Below, piece after piece: positions 18,866-29,205 of a stretch of DNA of 64,000 nt. Source of the stretch: Tetraselmis striata (lineage: Eukaryota > Chlorophyta > Chlorodendrophyceae > Chlorodendrales > Chlorodendraceae); NCBI GenBank assembly GCA_006384855.1, contig VCJN01000500.1:1-64000 (forward strand), given 5' to 3'. How positions within the stretch are numbered: position 1 is the first letter of the stretch; each line of letters begins with the position of its first letter. The position numbers and the translations under genes were made by a program. The notes beneath the pieces were generated by a model that saw only the letters and a program-made list of their open reading frames with translations, ran no database searches and was not told the DNA's origin.

Positions 18866-20090
18866 AGACGGCGCACCCACCCTCCCGCCCCCAAGCAACC
18901 TGCGCCCCGCGCTGGGATAGTACCAGATCTGGCGCTACTGTCGGTGGGTGGATGTAGGCGCTGCCTGGCAGTGGGAGGCACGTGTACACCCCCATCCTCC
19001 ATCCCTGCTTATTTATGGCAAGCACATGGCGAGAGAGAGAGAACCCCCCCCCCCCCCCCCCCCCCCCGATCTCACCCCTTGCCCCTCTCCCTTACCTCCG
19101 ACCCGGGGACTGCGCTTTGGGCACCTCTAATGTAGGCCGCATTGTAAGCGCTTGGCTGTTGATGGTAGCCGCGCTGGCACATGCGGAAACCGCCATGGGG
19201 TGCATTGGAATTAGGGTTTGCGTGGCTACCACCAAACCCGAATTTCCAGTGCGTACGCCCCCGGGTGCAGAGGAATGTGAGGGAGGGCAATGAGCAATTA
19301 CGTGAGTGCAGAATAAGTCAACGTTGACAACGCGCTAGCCTTCATGCAATGAATGCTGAGCAGCGATTACCAGGCTAATGCAAGGGCCTTTACGTCGGGG
19401 GATGAACAAGGGCTTCAAAGGCAGGGCACGAGGCACGGTGCTGACCAGTGCCGAACTTAGTTCTCAGTTTGGGGTGGCTCGGGGGTTTGGGCCAAAACCA
19501 AACTGAGCCGCCCAAATACAGTACTGTCTGAACTGCCTCGGAAATCGCCCAAACTAGGGGTCTTTCAACTACGCTGTAACTCAACAGATATGACCCCAGC
19601 GAGCTACCCCAGCGTCCGTCCATGGAGGTAAGATGTTCTACTGTGAGAAACTTGCCGTGCACGCCCCATGAACCCTCCTGATAAGGTGTTGCAGCCGCCA
19701 TCCGACTGTCCAGCAGACAGCACTTCTACAGTCCGACACTCAAACCTAAACCCTGTCATCTGTCAATAACTTTATGTAGAATTGCCGCCCATCACATGCC
19801 ATGAGTACAGCGATGAGGTCATGAGCGACGCGATCGAGTAGGTAGGAGGAAGAGGAGGAGGCCGTCGTGGTGGAGGGGCATGCCGGCAGCGACGATGCCG
19901 GCGAACATGCAACCGTTAGCGTTGCTCCCCATGTAATGCAACAGCGCCCCTCTCGTGTGCCTTGCACCGCCGCTTCGCGTGCCGCTACTGAACCCGAACC
20001 AGAACAACCCGATGATTCGAACAACCAACGGCGGACTAGATCCGTGGCCGACGCGCCCACCGGCGACATTGCGTTCGATTACCGCGTTGA

Positions 20091-20297
20091 CATGCGCCGC
20101 CGTACACGTTCAACGCCATCTCCGGAAACCTGAACATACCTTCATCTGCGGAGGAGGCCAGTTCCATCGCGGCAGCATGCAACGAGGGGATGTCTGACTA
20201 TGCAGGCAAGGCACTCAATGAGCAATTCACCCTGCACGAGGAACTAGTGGAGGACTGGCAGGAGACATCCAGCGACACCACGCGCTTCAACATGTGA
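20091..20297 (+). other. open 68-codon fragment, unrecognised
   Basis: The frame is open from just after a TGA to a TGA at 20,295, with no early ATG (it starts HAPPYTFNAISGNLNIPSSA). It contains acidic, protein-like text such as EQFTLHEELVEDWQ. A frame immediately upstream (19,867-20,133) is also protein-like, as if one coding sequence were split by an indel. It may be an old gag remnant or an orphan exon. Confidence 0.25.
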
Positions 20298-20504
20298 TGC
20301 GCCGGCATAGATGACATAGATGGTTGGGCGTGAGGTCGGGAGGGTAAGGGGCGTAGACACCAAGACTTGTGATGTTTTCCTCCCCATTACAAACTGTTTC
20401 CTGCGACATGTTGCCACTGCATTATTTATAACCATTGCACTAGCCAGTTCTAGGCACATTCAGGCCGTAGCTTGGCAGCAGGTCGGTGGCAGTTCGGACT
20501 GAAC

Positions 20505-20637
20505 TCAATTCGGTTCGGAGGTCAGTTCGGACAGTTCAGTTGTTCGGTTCAGTCCGAGCTGCGGTTCAGTTCGGTCCGAACTATATTCGGCCGATCTCCC
20601 TGAATTCAGTTCGGTCCGAACCGAACTCGTCCGATGT
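20505..20637. repeat. degenerate TTCGGTCCGAA / CAGTTCGG repeat
   Basis: About 130 bp is composed almost entirely of imperfect CAGTTCGG and TTCGGTCCGAACT units, many self-complementary. No gene in it. Confidence 0.75.
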
Positions 20638-21010
20638 GAGTATGGCGCAACCCTTGTGCTGACTAATAGGATCTCATGCAGCCCCCTCTGTGCATGCTGG
20701 CGGCACACGGGACCCTGGCGCAATGGGCGCACAGCTTCACTTTGGTTCTTACTGCGCAGTAGCGGATCTTGGGGGTGGCAAGAGGGGCGGTGAGAGCACG
20801 CTGTGCGTGCAGAAATTAATCACTACGGCCGCCAGGCATTGCTCACACAACGCCATCCATCCATGTGGTACCGCCTGCCTGGCAGGCAGAATATATGGCT
20901 TAATAGAGCGGTGGCGCCAGTGCTCCCTCGGCAGACATGCCGCAGCTACCATACGCTAACCCACCGCCTCTCGCTCCCGCCCCGCCCCTGGTCGGCCGTT
21001 GGCTGGCAAA

Positions 21011-21685
21011 CTAGTCAATGTACTTGAGGATGCCGTTGCTGATGAAGGGCTCCGCCTCCTCGCGTGGCAGCAGGTGCACCGTGTTGCGCGACAGGTTGAC
21101 CTTGCCGATGCTGAACATGACGTCCCCGTGCTCCTGCACGCAGCGCACCTGCACGCTGGGGCCCTTGGGGGGCTCCATGTCCTGCGCGGCGGCGCAGAAT
21201 AGGGCGACCCCGTTGGTGCCCCGCCAACCTGCCCATCCCAGGCTGGGCCCTGGGAAGAGGTGCAGGCACTGGCAGTGCGATCGCGGCGTTGGTGGTACCC
21301 ACCACGGTCAGCATGAGGTTTATGCCCTCCCTCCGGCCCGAGTACTTGTTCAGCAGCTGGTCGTACTTGTCAAAGAACTGGGGAACGGTGTGGGGAGTCG
21401 AGGAAGGTGGGGTGAGGGGGGGGGGGGGGGGGGGGGGGTTCAGGAAGCAGCAGTGCTGGCAAGGAGATGGCGCCCGGGTGGGTGGGGGGGCACTGGTTTA
21501 TCTCGTTCCCGCTGATAAACCAGTGGCCAATGTAGCTACGCATGCCCAGCGCACCTCCAGCTCCAACGGCCCCAGCTGCGATTTGAAATCCTCCGGCAGT
21601 ATGCGCGATCGCCACCACATCTCCTTGATGCTGTCCAGCCGCTTGTGCCTGCGTGCGCCGGGGTGCAAGGAGAAAGTGGGGGGGC

Positions 21686-21716
<31 letters not shown>

Positions 21717-22307
21717 CCGAGGGGGTGCGAAAGAGCCGGGGAAGTTGGGGGGGGGGGGGGGGGGGGGTTCAGAACGGTTGGAGCCTGATTGGAGTCGCCC
21801 AGGGGAGGTTGAAGCTTCACTGGGCGTCGGGTAAACTCACATGTAGGCCATCAGCACCCGCTTGTTTCGCAGGATGGCGCTGTGGTGGATGAGCACCGCG
21901 CACGCCTCCTCCGGCAGATCCGCCCAGTTGTCCTGCTGCGAGGAACCCTCCTGCTCCGCCCGCCCCATCTGCACGTCGCTGGAGGCGGTGGGTGGCGAGA
22001 AGGGGGGGCGGTCAGCGACAGCGGTGGCAGGAATGGGGGGAGCTAACTATGGCGGTGGCAGGTGAGCGCACTTGAAGATCTTTGTCATCAGCTGGTTGTG
22101 CTCATTGACCTCCTCCCGCGCCTGCTGCAGCGCCTCGTCCTAATGACAGCCGGCCGCGCGTCAGCCCGAAGTCTGAGCCCGCGTCCACATCATGTGCTCA
22201 GGTATAGCAAGCTGTGTGGCAGGCGGGCCCACGTTGTATGGTGGCAGGTTCTCTGCCGGCACGCCGTCCACCTCCCGCAGCAGCCCGATGGCCGTCTTCC
22301 CAAACAT
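21011..22307 (-). CDS. GINS complex subunit PSF1
   Basis: PSF1 is part of the GINS tetramer of the CMG replicative helicase (nucleus, DNA replication). Six exons read from the right: 22307-22233, 22139-22072, 21978-21841, 21648-21555, 21377-21303, 21181-21011. All phases join and give 206 aa, close to the ~200 aa usual for PSF1. It starts MFGKTAIGLLREVDG. The helical A domain includes IHHSAILRNKRVLMAYMHKR. The C-terminal B domain reads PPKGPSVQVRCVQEHGDVMF and then HLLPREEAEPFISNGILKYI, matching the family's conserved PPK...VR and the ending HFLPR..CE.LI..G.LE.I. Introns 3 and 4 carry long poly-C tracts on the sense strand (poly-G in the given strand at 21,417-21,440, 21,684-21,713 and 21,748-21,768). 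Confidence 0.92.
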
Positions 22308-22846
22308 GGTTGGCTGTGTTGCCTATGAGGCAGCCAGGGGTGGGCTGTCGGTGCTGGTGCCATCTGAAATTGTGCTCCACGGCAGGGACAAGGGGGGAAG
22401 TTCATGCCGACAGCGACCCCCCCCCCCCTCCCCCGGGGCCCCTTCCGCCCCAGCGGCCACTGTTTTTGCAGGCCTCCTCGTGCCGCCATCGCGCCCAGCC
22501 AGCACGGCACAGCTGGCTCCAGCTACCGTGCAGAGTCGCCTTACCTACACTCTAGTGCCTTCTCGCGCGCACCCAAGCTCCACCTCGGGAGGCCGCTGAC
22601 CGCGCGGCCGCCGTAGGCGCACGTGGCTGCGTGCGCGGCAGGTTGGCGGAAGACGGCGGACGAACGGTCGGCCAGACAGCGGGGTCGCCGATGTAACTTT
22701 TGATGCTTGTGGCTGGTCGCTGTCCGCACTATCTGCGCTGTCGGCAGTACCAGGGATCACTGAATATGGGCCTTCCGGTGCGGGTTGGGTATGTGGGGTG
22801 GGGCGTCGGAATACGTCTGTCGCCGAGAGGCGCGCGCGCCGGGGGG

Positions 22847-22894
<48 letters not shown>

Positions 22895-23122
22895 GCAGTG
22901 GGGCACTGGCATGTAGACCAGCACGCCGACGCGACAAGCAGAGGAAATCAAAAATTCGAATTTTCGTGTTACAGCAGCAGGACAAGCGCGTCCGATGACG
23001 ATGCTGGGAGCTGCTCATGTGCGAAGAGATATGTTGCGGTAATAATACGTTTACAGTACGAAATATACGCGCATGTACTTATTAGTGAAATATTATTCTT
23101 TTTAGCAGTACAGTAGTATATC
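22308..23122. other. upstream region of PSF1 with long poly-G tract
   Basis: About 42 G in a row (22,850-22,891) lie 540 bp upstream of the PSF1 start. Frames over this tract give Gly- or Pro-homopolymer ORFs that are not genes. It ends at the border of the tyrosine-recombinase element. Confidence 0.6.
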
Positions 23123-23142
23123 ATATACAGTTGAGTCTGGTT
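23123..23142 (-). repeat. short repeat B2, outer end of element Y1
   Basis: GTTGAGTCTGGTTCTGCCA-like copy of B1. It is taken as the outer 3' end of the element. Confidence 0.6.
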
Positions 23143-23239
23143 CTGCCAAAAAGGTCGCGCAGGCTGTTTTACACGGTCAAGAGCCGAAATTGGCAGGATG
23201 GTTTAGCGAAAGCGTGGAGGGAAAACGGAGTCAGGGGGG

Positions 23240-23427
23240 CGCTGCGTGGAGCGCAGCGAAAATTGGAAGATGGCAGGCTCAGCTGTTGTGGCTGCTTTTA
23301 TGTCTACTCGTGCTGCACCCAAAAAGGGCGCAATGACAGGTGCCTAGTTCCCGTACCACTGAGCAGCACTTGTAGCTGAAAAGCGGTTAGGTCAAGGGAG
23401 GAAACCCCATAAACTAGTTTAGATCAT
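23240..23427 (-). repeat. internal/3' repeat A2 of element Y1
   Basis: 188 bp in the same orientation as A1, with scattered substitutions. It lies between the short B1 and B2 repeats. Confidence 0.85.
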
Positions 23428-23431
23428 TTCA

Positions 23432-23452
23432 AGTTGAGTCTGGTTTTGCCAG
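23432..23452 (-). repeat. short repeat B1
   Basis: AGTTGAGTCTGGTTTTGCCA (given strand) recurs with one change as B2 at 23,123-23,142, 310 bp away, bracketing A2. Confidence 0.65.
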
Positions 23453-23504
23453 TTCTGAGCGAACGGAGAGAGCGGTGGATTGACGGAGAAGGGGTAGCGC
23501 CAGG

Positions 23505-24983
23505 TCATGAAGGAGGCACCGGGAAGGCCACCGCTGCGGAGTCCTGTTGGACTTGGAAGTGGCGGAGGGGGGCGATGTGGCCAAAGAAGAACCATGCGCC
23601 AGGTGAAGGAAGAACGTTGGGGTCGATGTAGTCCAGAACGACGTCGGAGTTAGTGGCCCATCCACCTTGGTAGCGAATGTGGGACAATGGTACTCCGATG
23701 GCGTTAGCCGCAGACGCTGCTCCCTTGCGAAGGCTGTGTGAGGTCCAGGAAGTGCCGGCGGGAGGGGCAGCACCGACAAGACGGACGGTTGTAGACAGCC
23801 AGTCCGACATTGTAGCGGCAGTCCAAGGTTTTGACTGCTCGCTCGGGGTGACCGCCCAGAAGTTTGTTTCAGCCAAGGCAACAGTAACCAGGGGGACAGA
23901 CTGTACTGTGTCGATGAAGTAGTGCAGGAGACGTGCAACTCGGGGGTGCTCTGCCACTGGAAGGAGGAGTACGCGCAGGTCGTCGCGTCCTCGTCGTCCA
24001 GCGCGGCCTTTCTCGCGGTACACCTGCAGGGTAATGTTGTAATCGTCGACATGCACATCCCGCACTCGGCAGGAGACGCCAGTAAGCCCTCTGGCAAAGA
24101 ACATGAAGTTGACAACCGAGGCCACGAGGGCTCGGAAGTCGTGTTGGTACTCTGGGGTGGGAACAGACACAATCAGCTCGGCCTTTGTGACGAAGCGGTA
24201 AGCTACATCAGCAGGCAGAGGAACTCGCAAAGGGGCTGCTTCCAGACGGCGCTGCCGCAGCATCAGCCCACGCCTTGCCGAAGTGAGGTGTAGGCTGTCC
24301 TTGGCGATTGGGTCGAGGTTGTGCAGCTCGAAGAACGTGTTGATTGCAGACAGGTAGGGTTGCAGTGACTTAGCTCCAATGTGCCCTCGTTCACCAATCC
24401 AGGCAACGTACCGGACGACAGTGGCAGTGGTCGCCTCCAGCGGGCTGATGTTCTCGGAGTCGTGGCAGAACTCCGCGAACTGAGACAGTCTGCCGGCGTA
24501 GCTCTTGAGCGTCTGAGCGGTGAGGGAGCTGGAGAGCAGGTCGAGGGTCCGTTGTCCTAGCTCGTCCGAGCCGAAAGCGTCCTGCAGTCGAGATCGCAGT
24601 GAGGCAGCCCAGGGCGCGACAGCTTCGGGCTCGTCAATTACGTAAGTGCGTCGTTTTACCGACAGAGTTCCAGAGGTGCGACTACTGTTTGCAAAGTACT
24701 CGGCAGCAGCGGTTAGATTCCCGGCGGCTGGCCGGTAGTTGCTGGACGGGTTTGCAGTAGCACCAGTACGGGTTTGCGGGGCTAGGTTCAGGTAGGAGGG
24801 CCGCCCCGCGCGCCCTTCGCGCTCGTAGCGCCTGTCACGCGCGTAACGTACACGCGCGAAGCTTGGTCGTTGTGAAGCAGTTGTGACACGCAGTGTAACA
24901 ACCGACGGACGCAGCGATGGAATGGTACGGGAGGCGGTTTGGTTGAGCCGCCATGTGCAGGTGTGCGGATGGTTGAGCCGCAC
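23505..24983 (-). CDS. tyrosine recombinase of element Y1
   Basis: The open frame has 492 codons. The catalytic half is recognisable as a DIRS/Crypton/Ngaro-type tyrosine recombinase: FFARGLTGVSCRVRD (box I region), HSLRKG with HxxR at 416-419, GGWATNSDVVLDYI with the nucleophile Tyr452. Trp replaces the usual second His. It would cut and rejoin DNA to integrate a circular intermediate. Compared with element Y2, which has MAAQLTASRT, this copy has an extra base near 24,940 just after the likely start MAAQ. The natural start codon is thus out of frame and the first ~20 residues here are a shifted reading. The catalytic domain is undamaged. Confidence 0.78.
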   Translation of the reverse strand: MRLNHPHTCTWRLNQTASRTIPSLRPSVVTLRVTTASQRPSFARVRYARDRRYEREGRAGRPSYLNLAPQTRTGATANPSSNYRPAAGNLTAAAEYFANSSRTSGTLSVKRRTYVIDEPEAVAPWAASLRSRLQDAFGSDELGQRTLDLLSSSLTAQTLKSYAGRLSQFAEFCHDSENISPLEATTATVVRYVAWIGERGHIGAKSLQPYLSAINTFFELHNLDPIAKDSLHLTSARRGLMLRQRRLEAAPLRVPLPADVAYRFVTKAELIVSVPTPEYQHDFRALVASVVNFMFFARGLTGVSCRVRDVHVDDYNITLQVYREKGRAGRRGRDDLRVLLLPVAEHPRVARLLHYFIDTVQSVPLVTVALAETNFWAVTPSEQSKPWTAATMSDWLSTTVRLVGAAPPAGTSWTSHSLRKGAASAANAIGVPLSHIRYQGGWATNSDVVLDYIDPNVLPSPGAWFFFGHIAPLRHFQVQQDSAAVAFPVPPS

Positions 24984-25174
24984 TCGGCTGTAGCTGTAAG
25001 AAGCGCCGTACCGAGGAAGGTCTAAATGAAGTCTGTAAGGTGGGGGGGGGGGGGGTCAGGTCCTGACACATGGCGCTCATCCCGCCGTTGAGCTGCAAGG
25101 GTGCGTTTTGCGGCGGTCACCGAAAGGTGGCCTCGCAAAGCTCCAGCAGCTCCGACGAAAGGCGCCCCACACCG

Positions 25175-26062
25175 TCACTCGTGCTCACCTTCGCGGCCAC
25201 GTCCGCGTCCACCGCCACGCCCTCGTCCACGCCCGCGACCTGCAGCTGCTGCCGCCACCCGAGCAGTAGCGGTTGCTTTGGCGCTGCTGGCCACAGTCGC
25301 CTCGAAGACGCGACGCTCGTAGTCCCTCATGAGGTCCCCAAAAATCGCGGAACCCAGATGCTCAGAAGCAGGCTGAAAGTGCTGAGCTCGCAGCACGTCC
25401 AAAACACCTTGGTCACCGTGTCCACGCTTGACCTCATTAAGCCTCCGTAGGAAGGCCAAACGAAAACGAAACGCCTTGTCGATGGCTTCGGCGTGGTTCC
25501 GAGCTCTCGCGAGGTAGGGGGTGAAGTCCTGATTTGTAGAAGGGACGTAAGGCAGCAGCTCGTCGAGAGCCACGAAAAGTGCAGCCATGTGGGCGCCGAA
25601 ACACATCCATAGATACTCCTCCTGGGCCGGCAGACGCCGTTCATCCTACTTGAGGTACTCGTTCGTTAGGTCGGTGCTCAGGGGGAAGAGCCCAGGCACC
25701 CTGCTGACCGGTCGAACGGCCTCGTAACCAGACTCTGCTCTCTGCAGTAGTTCTGGCACCGCGAGGTAGTCATCCTCGTCACTCACGGATTTTGCTCCGA
25801 CACGGCCGCCTTGGGCTAGCTCTAGCAAGTTGGGGCGCTCTGCGGCTCCCCCGCTGCCTGTCGGCTGTCCCGCGATGCGCTCCCCGGAACCGGAACCATG
25901 TGCTCCTTCTCCATCAACAACGCGCTCACGAGCCGTCAATTGGGCCATCGCAGTAGTAGCCAGCCCTCGCAGTTCTGCATGTAGCGACTCGAGCGTCGGC
26001 CCAACGACGGGTTCTTCTCCATTTGGCACGGTAACGCACGGGCGTACGGATGAGAATATCAC
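25175..26062 (-). pseudogene. ORF1 (gag-like) of element Y1, broken
   Basis: This is homologous to the intact 284-aa ORF1 at 56,262-57,116. The ATG of that copy is GTG here, and a CAG-to-TAG change at 25,646-25,648 stops it mid-way; the frame is otherwise kept. The C-terminus is Gly/Arg-rich (GRGRGRGRGGGRGRGR), as in nucleic-acid-binding Gag tails. Confidence 0.78.
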
Positions 26063-26142
26063 ACACGGATGGCGAGCCGGGTGTGGTCTTGAACAACCTG
26101 GGGTGACCTTGCTCGCGACAGGTTACGAGACAGTTTTAATAT

Positions 26143-26330
26143 CGCTGCGTGGAACGCAGCGAAAACTGGAAGATGGCAGGCTCAACTGTTGTGGCTGCTT
26201 TTATGTCTACTCGTGCTGCACCCAAAAAGGGCGCAACGACAGGTGCCTAGTTCCCGTACCACTGAGCAGCACTTGTAGCTGAAAAGCGGTTAGGTCAAGG
26301 GAGGAAACCCCATAAACTAGTTTAGATCAT
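26143..26330 (-). repeat. terminal repeat A1 of element Y1
   Basis: 188 bp, direct repeat of 23,240-23,427 and of the start of element Y2 (55,961-56,148). It has a short hairpin (CGCTGCGTGGAACGCAGCG) at its inner end and a TATA-like CATAAAAG on the sense strand. It probably carries the element promoter. Confidence 0.88.
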
Positions 26331-26792
26331 ATCACAACTGGGAAAATGCGTTTCCGTTATGTATTCGTGCTGCGTCGTTTCCATCTATATCCGCCGTGTA
26401 CATAGCAGCAATAAGCGATGCTTGCTTCACTTGGCCCCTTCACTTCCGTGCATTTTCCGGACGCTTTCCCTGTAACCAAACCAATTATTCATTTCAGGCC
26501 CGCAATAAAAACGGCTCGAGCTGCCTGCTGTCGCTACTGGGTACTATGACGGCCTCGTCGTCCGCCGCGGCCGTGTCGTTATTTGTCGTCGACAAGCGAC
26601 GTTGCGACGACACCCATCATGGGCGCGACACCGATAAGTGTCATCATGAGGCGTCAACCACTTTGATCTGTTCATACTAGTGTCCCTTCGTCCTTTCCAT
26701 ACGCCTGTATGCCAACCTGTGAGCACGGGTACCTGCGCCCCAGCCCCAGCTCCCAGCGTGTCTTGCCCTCGGGAGCCGATCGCCGGCACAGG
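26331..26792. other. intergenic upstream of Kelch gene
   Basis: I see no gene. It presumably contains the Kelch-gene promoter. Confidence 0.5.
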
Positions 26793-29205
26793 ATGTCCGG
26801 AACGGCGAGGGTGCGCGGGGGCGGCTTATGGGTGGCGACGAGCCCCTGCAGCCTGGCGCTGCCGCTACTTTGCGCGACGTTGCTGCTGTCCACGGTGGGC
26901 ATTGCCGCTGGCGAGGGCGAGGGCTGGCACCGCGTGAAAGAGTACACCGACGAGGCTGCCGGCGGCGGCCACTCGCCCGCCATCCGGTGCGCGGCTGCCA
27001 CCATGCTCTCGCGGGCACCTGCCTCTAGCTGCCCCAAGACTTCGCGCTGCCCAAGTTGTGCCCTTCGCCCGAAGCCGGCCCCACCCGAGCAGCCCAGCGC
27101 TGGGCCCACCCACGCACAGACACGGCTGCTGTCTCGCAGAGCATGACACGGCGCCCTGCACCGGCAGGTACAACCACGGCGCAGTGGTGGTGGGCGACGA
27201 GATGGTGGTGAGCCACGGCTACTTTTACAACCGCGAAACCTCCGACCCTGAGTGGCTGTACGACACCTGGTCCATCAACCTGGCCGCCACCCAGCCACAG
27301 TGGACACTGATTGCCACCGGAATCCCGCCCGCAAAGGCATACACAGCCTACAAGGTGTGACGACAGTGAGTAGGTTTGGAGGGGGCCGGGGGGGCACTTC
27401 TGTGGCCGGTGCCATGCCTGCGGCACAGGGCACTGGCCGCCACTGCCAATCCCCCCCCCTCCCCGCCTCAGCCCCGCCTATCACTCACATACCGGCATCT
27501 TCGTCCGCATCCCCATCTATTTTCTCTGTAGGCAGGTAAGACGCCATCGCTGCCAAGCGGGCGCTATGGCGTCACGTTGTCGCACCACCGCGGCTCCCTC
27601 TATATGTTTGGCGGCACTGATGGCGGCGCGTCCAAGCACGGCAGGACTGGGTGAGCCCCCTCCCCCCCCCCCCCCCCCTTTCTTACAGCAGAGCCCCATG
27701 GACGCCTCCTGGCCACGTGCCCAGCCTTTGTGGAACACCTCAACTTGTTTTCAGAGGCGACCTGCTGCTGAGGCCCCCCCCCCCCCCCCCCCCCCCCCAC
27801 CTCCTTCCTTGCCTGCCATCCCCTGCCGCCTCTCCCTCTCGGCGGGGCAGCTACGAGGTTGGCTATGAGATGGATGAGCTATGGCAGTTCGAGCTGCGCA
27901 CCCGAAAGTGGACGCTGGTTGAAGCGCGTGGTGGTTACCAGCCCACGGTGCGGCGGCCACCCCTCCCTGTCGCCCGCGGAGCCCCGGCCAATACAAGTCA
28001 TCCACGCACCCAGCATGGCCGGCGAGCAGGGGAGCCCCTCCCCGCCGGAGCTCACCCACCGCGCACCCCCTTCCAACCCCCTGTCCCGACCGCAGGCGCG
28101 CTACCTGCACACCGCCGTGGTGCTGGGCGACAGCCTGTACGTCTACGGCGGCAACAAGGACGGCGCGGGTGACGTGGCGGTGCTGGACCTGCGCACCAGG
28201 CGCTGGGCGCAGCTGGTGGACGAGGCCGCAGGCATTGCGGCGGGCCCGGGCCCCCGCTTGGGCCACACAGCCGCGGCATTTGAGTCGTCGGCCATGCGGT
28301 GCGCCCCCGGCTTCATGCTGCATCCAAACACTTTTAAACACTCATAGCAATTGCAATTGTGCAAACTGTCTCGCAGGTAGAGCATGCCGTTTATAATGCC
28401 GAATAAACGGAATAATTGAGGATTACGATTCATTGTTATTTAAAACAGTTGCTAAAAATTGTAAGGGCGCCGATGTTTTGTTTTTGCTTTTTGCTTATTT
28501 ATCTAATGCAGATGTAAATTAAATCTAATGTAGCATTAGATCTAACTGATCATCACGTAGCTGTTTTTTTCACACAACCTCTGTTAGTCAACGCATGTAG
28601 TCATCATTTATCATCACTATTTCTCCTAGCTTACCCCCCGCCCCCTCTCCCCCGGCTGCCGCAGAGGCTTTGTCGTGTACGGCGGCCGGCGGCGCGGGGC
28701 GTCGACCGCTAAGCTGGGAGGCGACGTCTGGCTGTTTGACGCGGGGGCGAGCGCCTGGGCGGGCCCGCTGACGGCAGTCACCCCAGGTGGCACGCCCCCG
28801 CCGGCGCCGCGCGTGTACCACGCCATGGCAGCGCTGCCCGGCGGCAGCTGGCAGGGCGAGCGGAGTTGGGCCGCCCTGGGTGCGGTCGTTAGCCTGGGGA
28901 GCGTCACGACGCCCGTGATGTCGTGCAACACCGAGGCCTGGGCCATGTGGGTGTCGGCCAACGCGTCGCTCGTGTCCTGGAGCCGGCTGCCGGACCTCCC
29001 GGTAGGGCACTACCACCACTCGCTGGTGGCCCACGGTAGCGCTGTGTACGGCTTCGGCGGCCACCTGTGTTCCACTACCAAGGGCGACCACCCTTTCTAC
29101 TACCTCAACCACCTGGAGGCGCTGCCTGTGGGGGGGCTGGGCCCCCCATCGCTCGCCTCCCTGGTTGCAGTGGACCCCGAGGCTGCGCAGCATGACGAGC
29201 TGTAG
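26793..29205 (+). CDS. secreted Kelch-repeat protein
   Basis: A beta-propeller protein, probably extracellular. Six exons: 26793-26986, 27168-27354, 27532-27650, 27851-27947, 28096-28298, 28665-29205. Phases join and give 446 aa. The start MSGTARVRGG is followed by a signal-peptide-like core (LALPLLCATLLLSTVGIAAG). Kelch blades follow: YNHGAVVVGDEMVVSHGYF, GRYGVTLSHHRGSLYMFGGT, ARYLHTAVVLGDSLYVYGGN, GFVVYGGRRRG, HYHHSLVAHGSAVYGFGGH, each with the paired Gly and Tyr...Trp spacing. I see no C-terminal membrane segment or catalytic domain. Introns 3 and its neighbour carry poly-C tracts; intron 5 holds an AT-rich block. The partner is unknown. Confidence 0.8.
28320..28620. repeat. AT-rich insert in Kelch intron 5
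   Basis: The composition shifts abruptly to AT-rich within a GC-rich gene. It includes a short hairpin (ATCTAATG TAG CATTAGAT). It looks like a small non-autonomous insertion; I did not find clear termini. Confidence 0.4.

Larger units (their letters stand above)
18866..21010. other. intergenic between kinase and PSF1 genes
   Basis: It contains a 21-bp poly-C tract (19,047-19,067), which may be 3' UTR of the kinase, a possible coding relic (20,091-20,297) and a TTCGGTCCGAA-type repeat (20,505-20,637). No other supported gene. Confidence 0.5.
23123..26330 (-). mobile_element. tyrosine-recombinase element Y1 with split direct repeats, no RT
   Basis: Read on the minus strand the order is repeat A1 (26,330-26,143), ORF1, YR ORF, short B1 (23,452-23,432), repeat A2 (23,427-23,240), short B2 (23,142-23,123). 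A1-ORFs-B1-A2-B2 is the split-direct-repeat layout of Ngaro- and Kangaroo-type DIRS retrotransposons. The interval between ORF1 and the YR gene is only ~190 bp, with no room for RT/RNase H. It is therefore either an internally deleted, non-autonomous DIRS-order element or a distinct gag-plus-YR class. The second copy at 55,961 has the same gene content, which argues against a one-off deletion. Confidence 0.8.

Noticed and set aside
21498-21834. Long glycine- or proline-rich ORFs over the PSF1 introns
   Set aside because: They are readings of poly-G/poly-C tracts and overlap well-supported PSF1 exons.
22545-23018. 157-codon minus-strand ORF with a polyproline run
   Set aside because: Created by the 42-bp G-tract; no family motif and no splice context.
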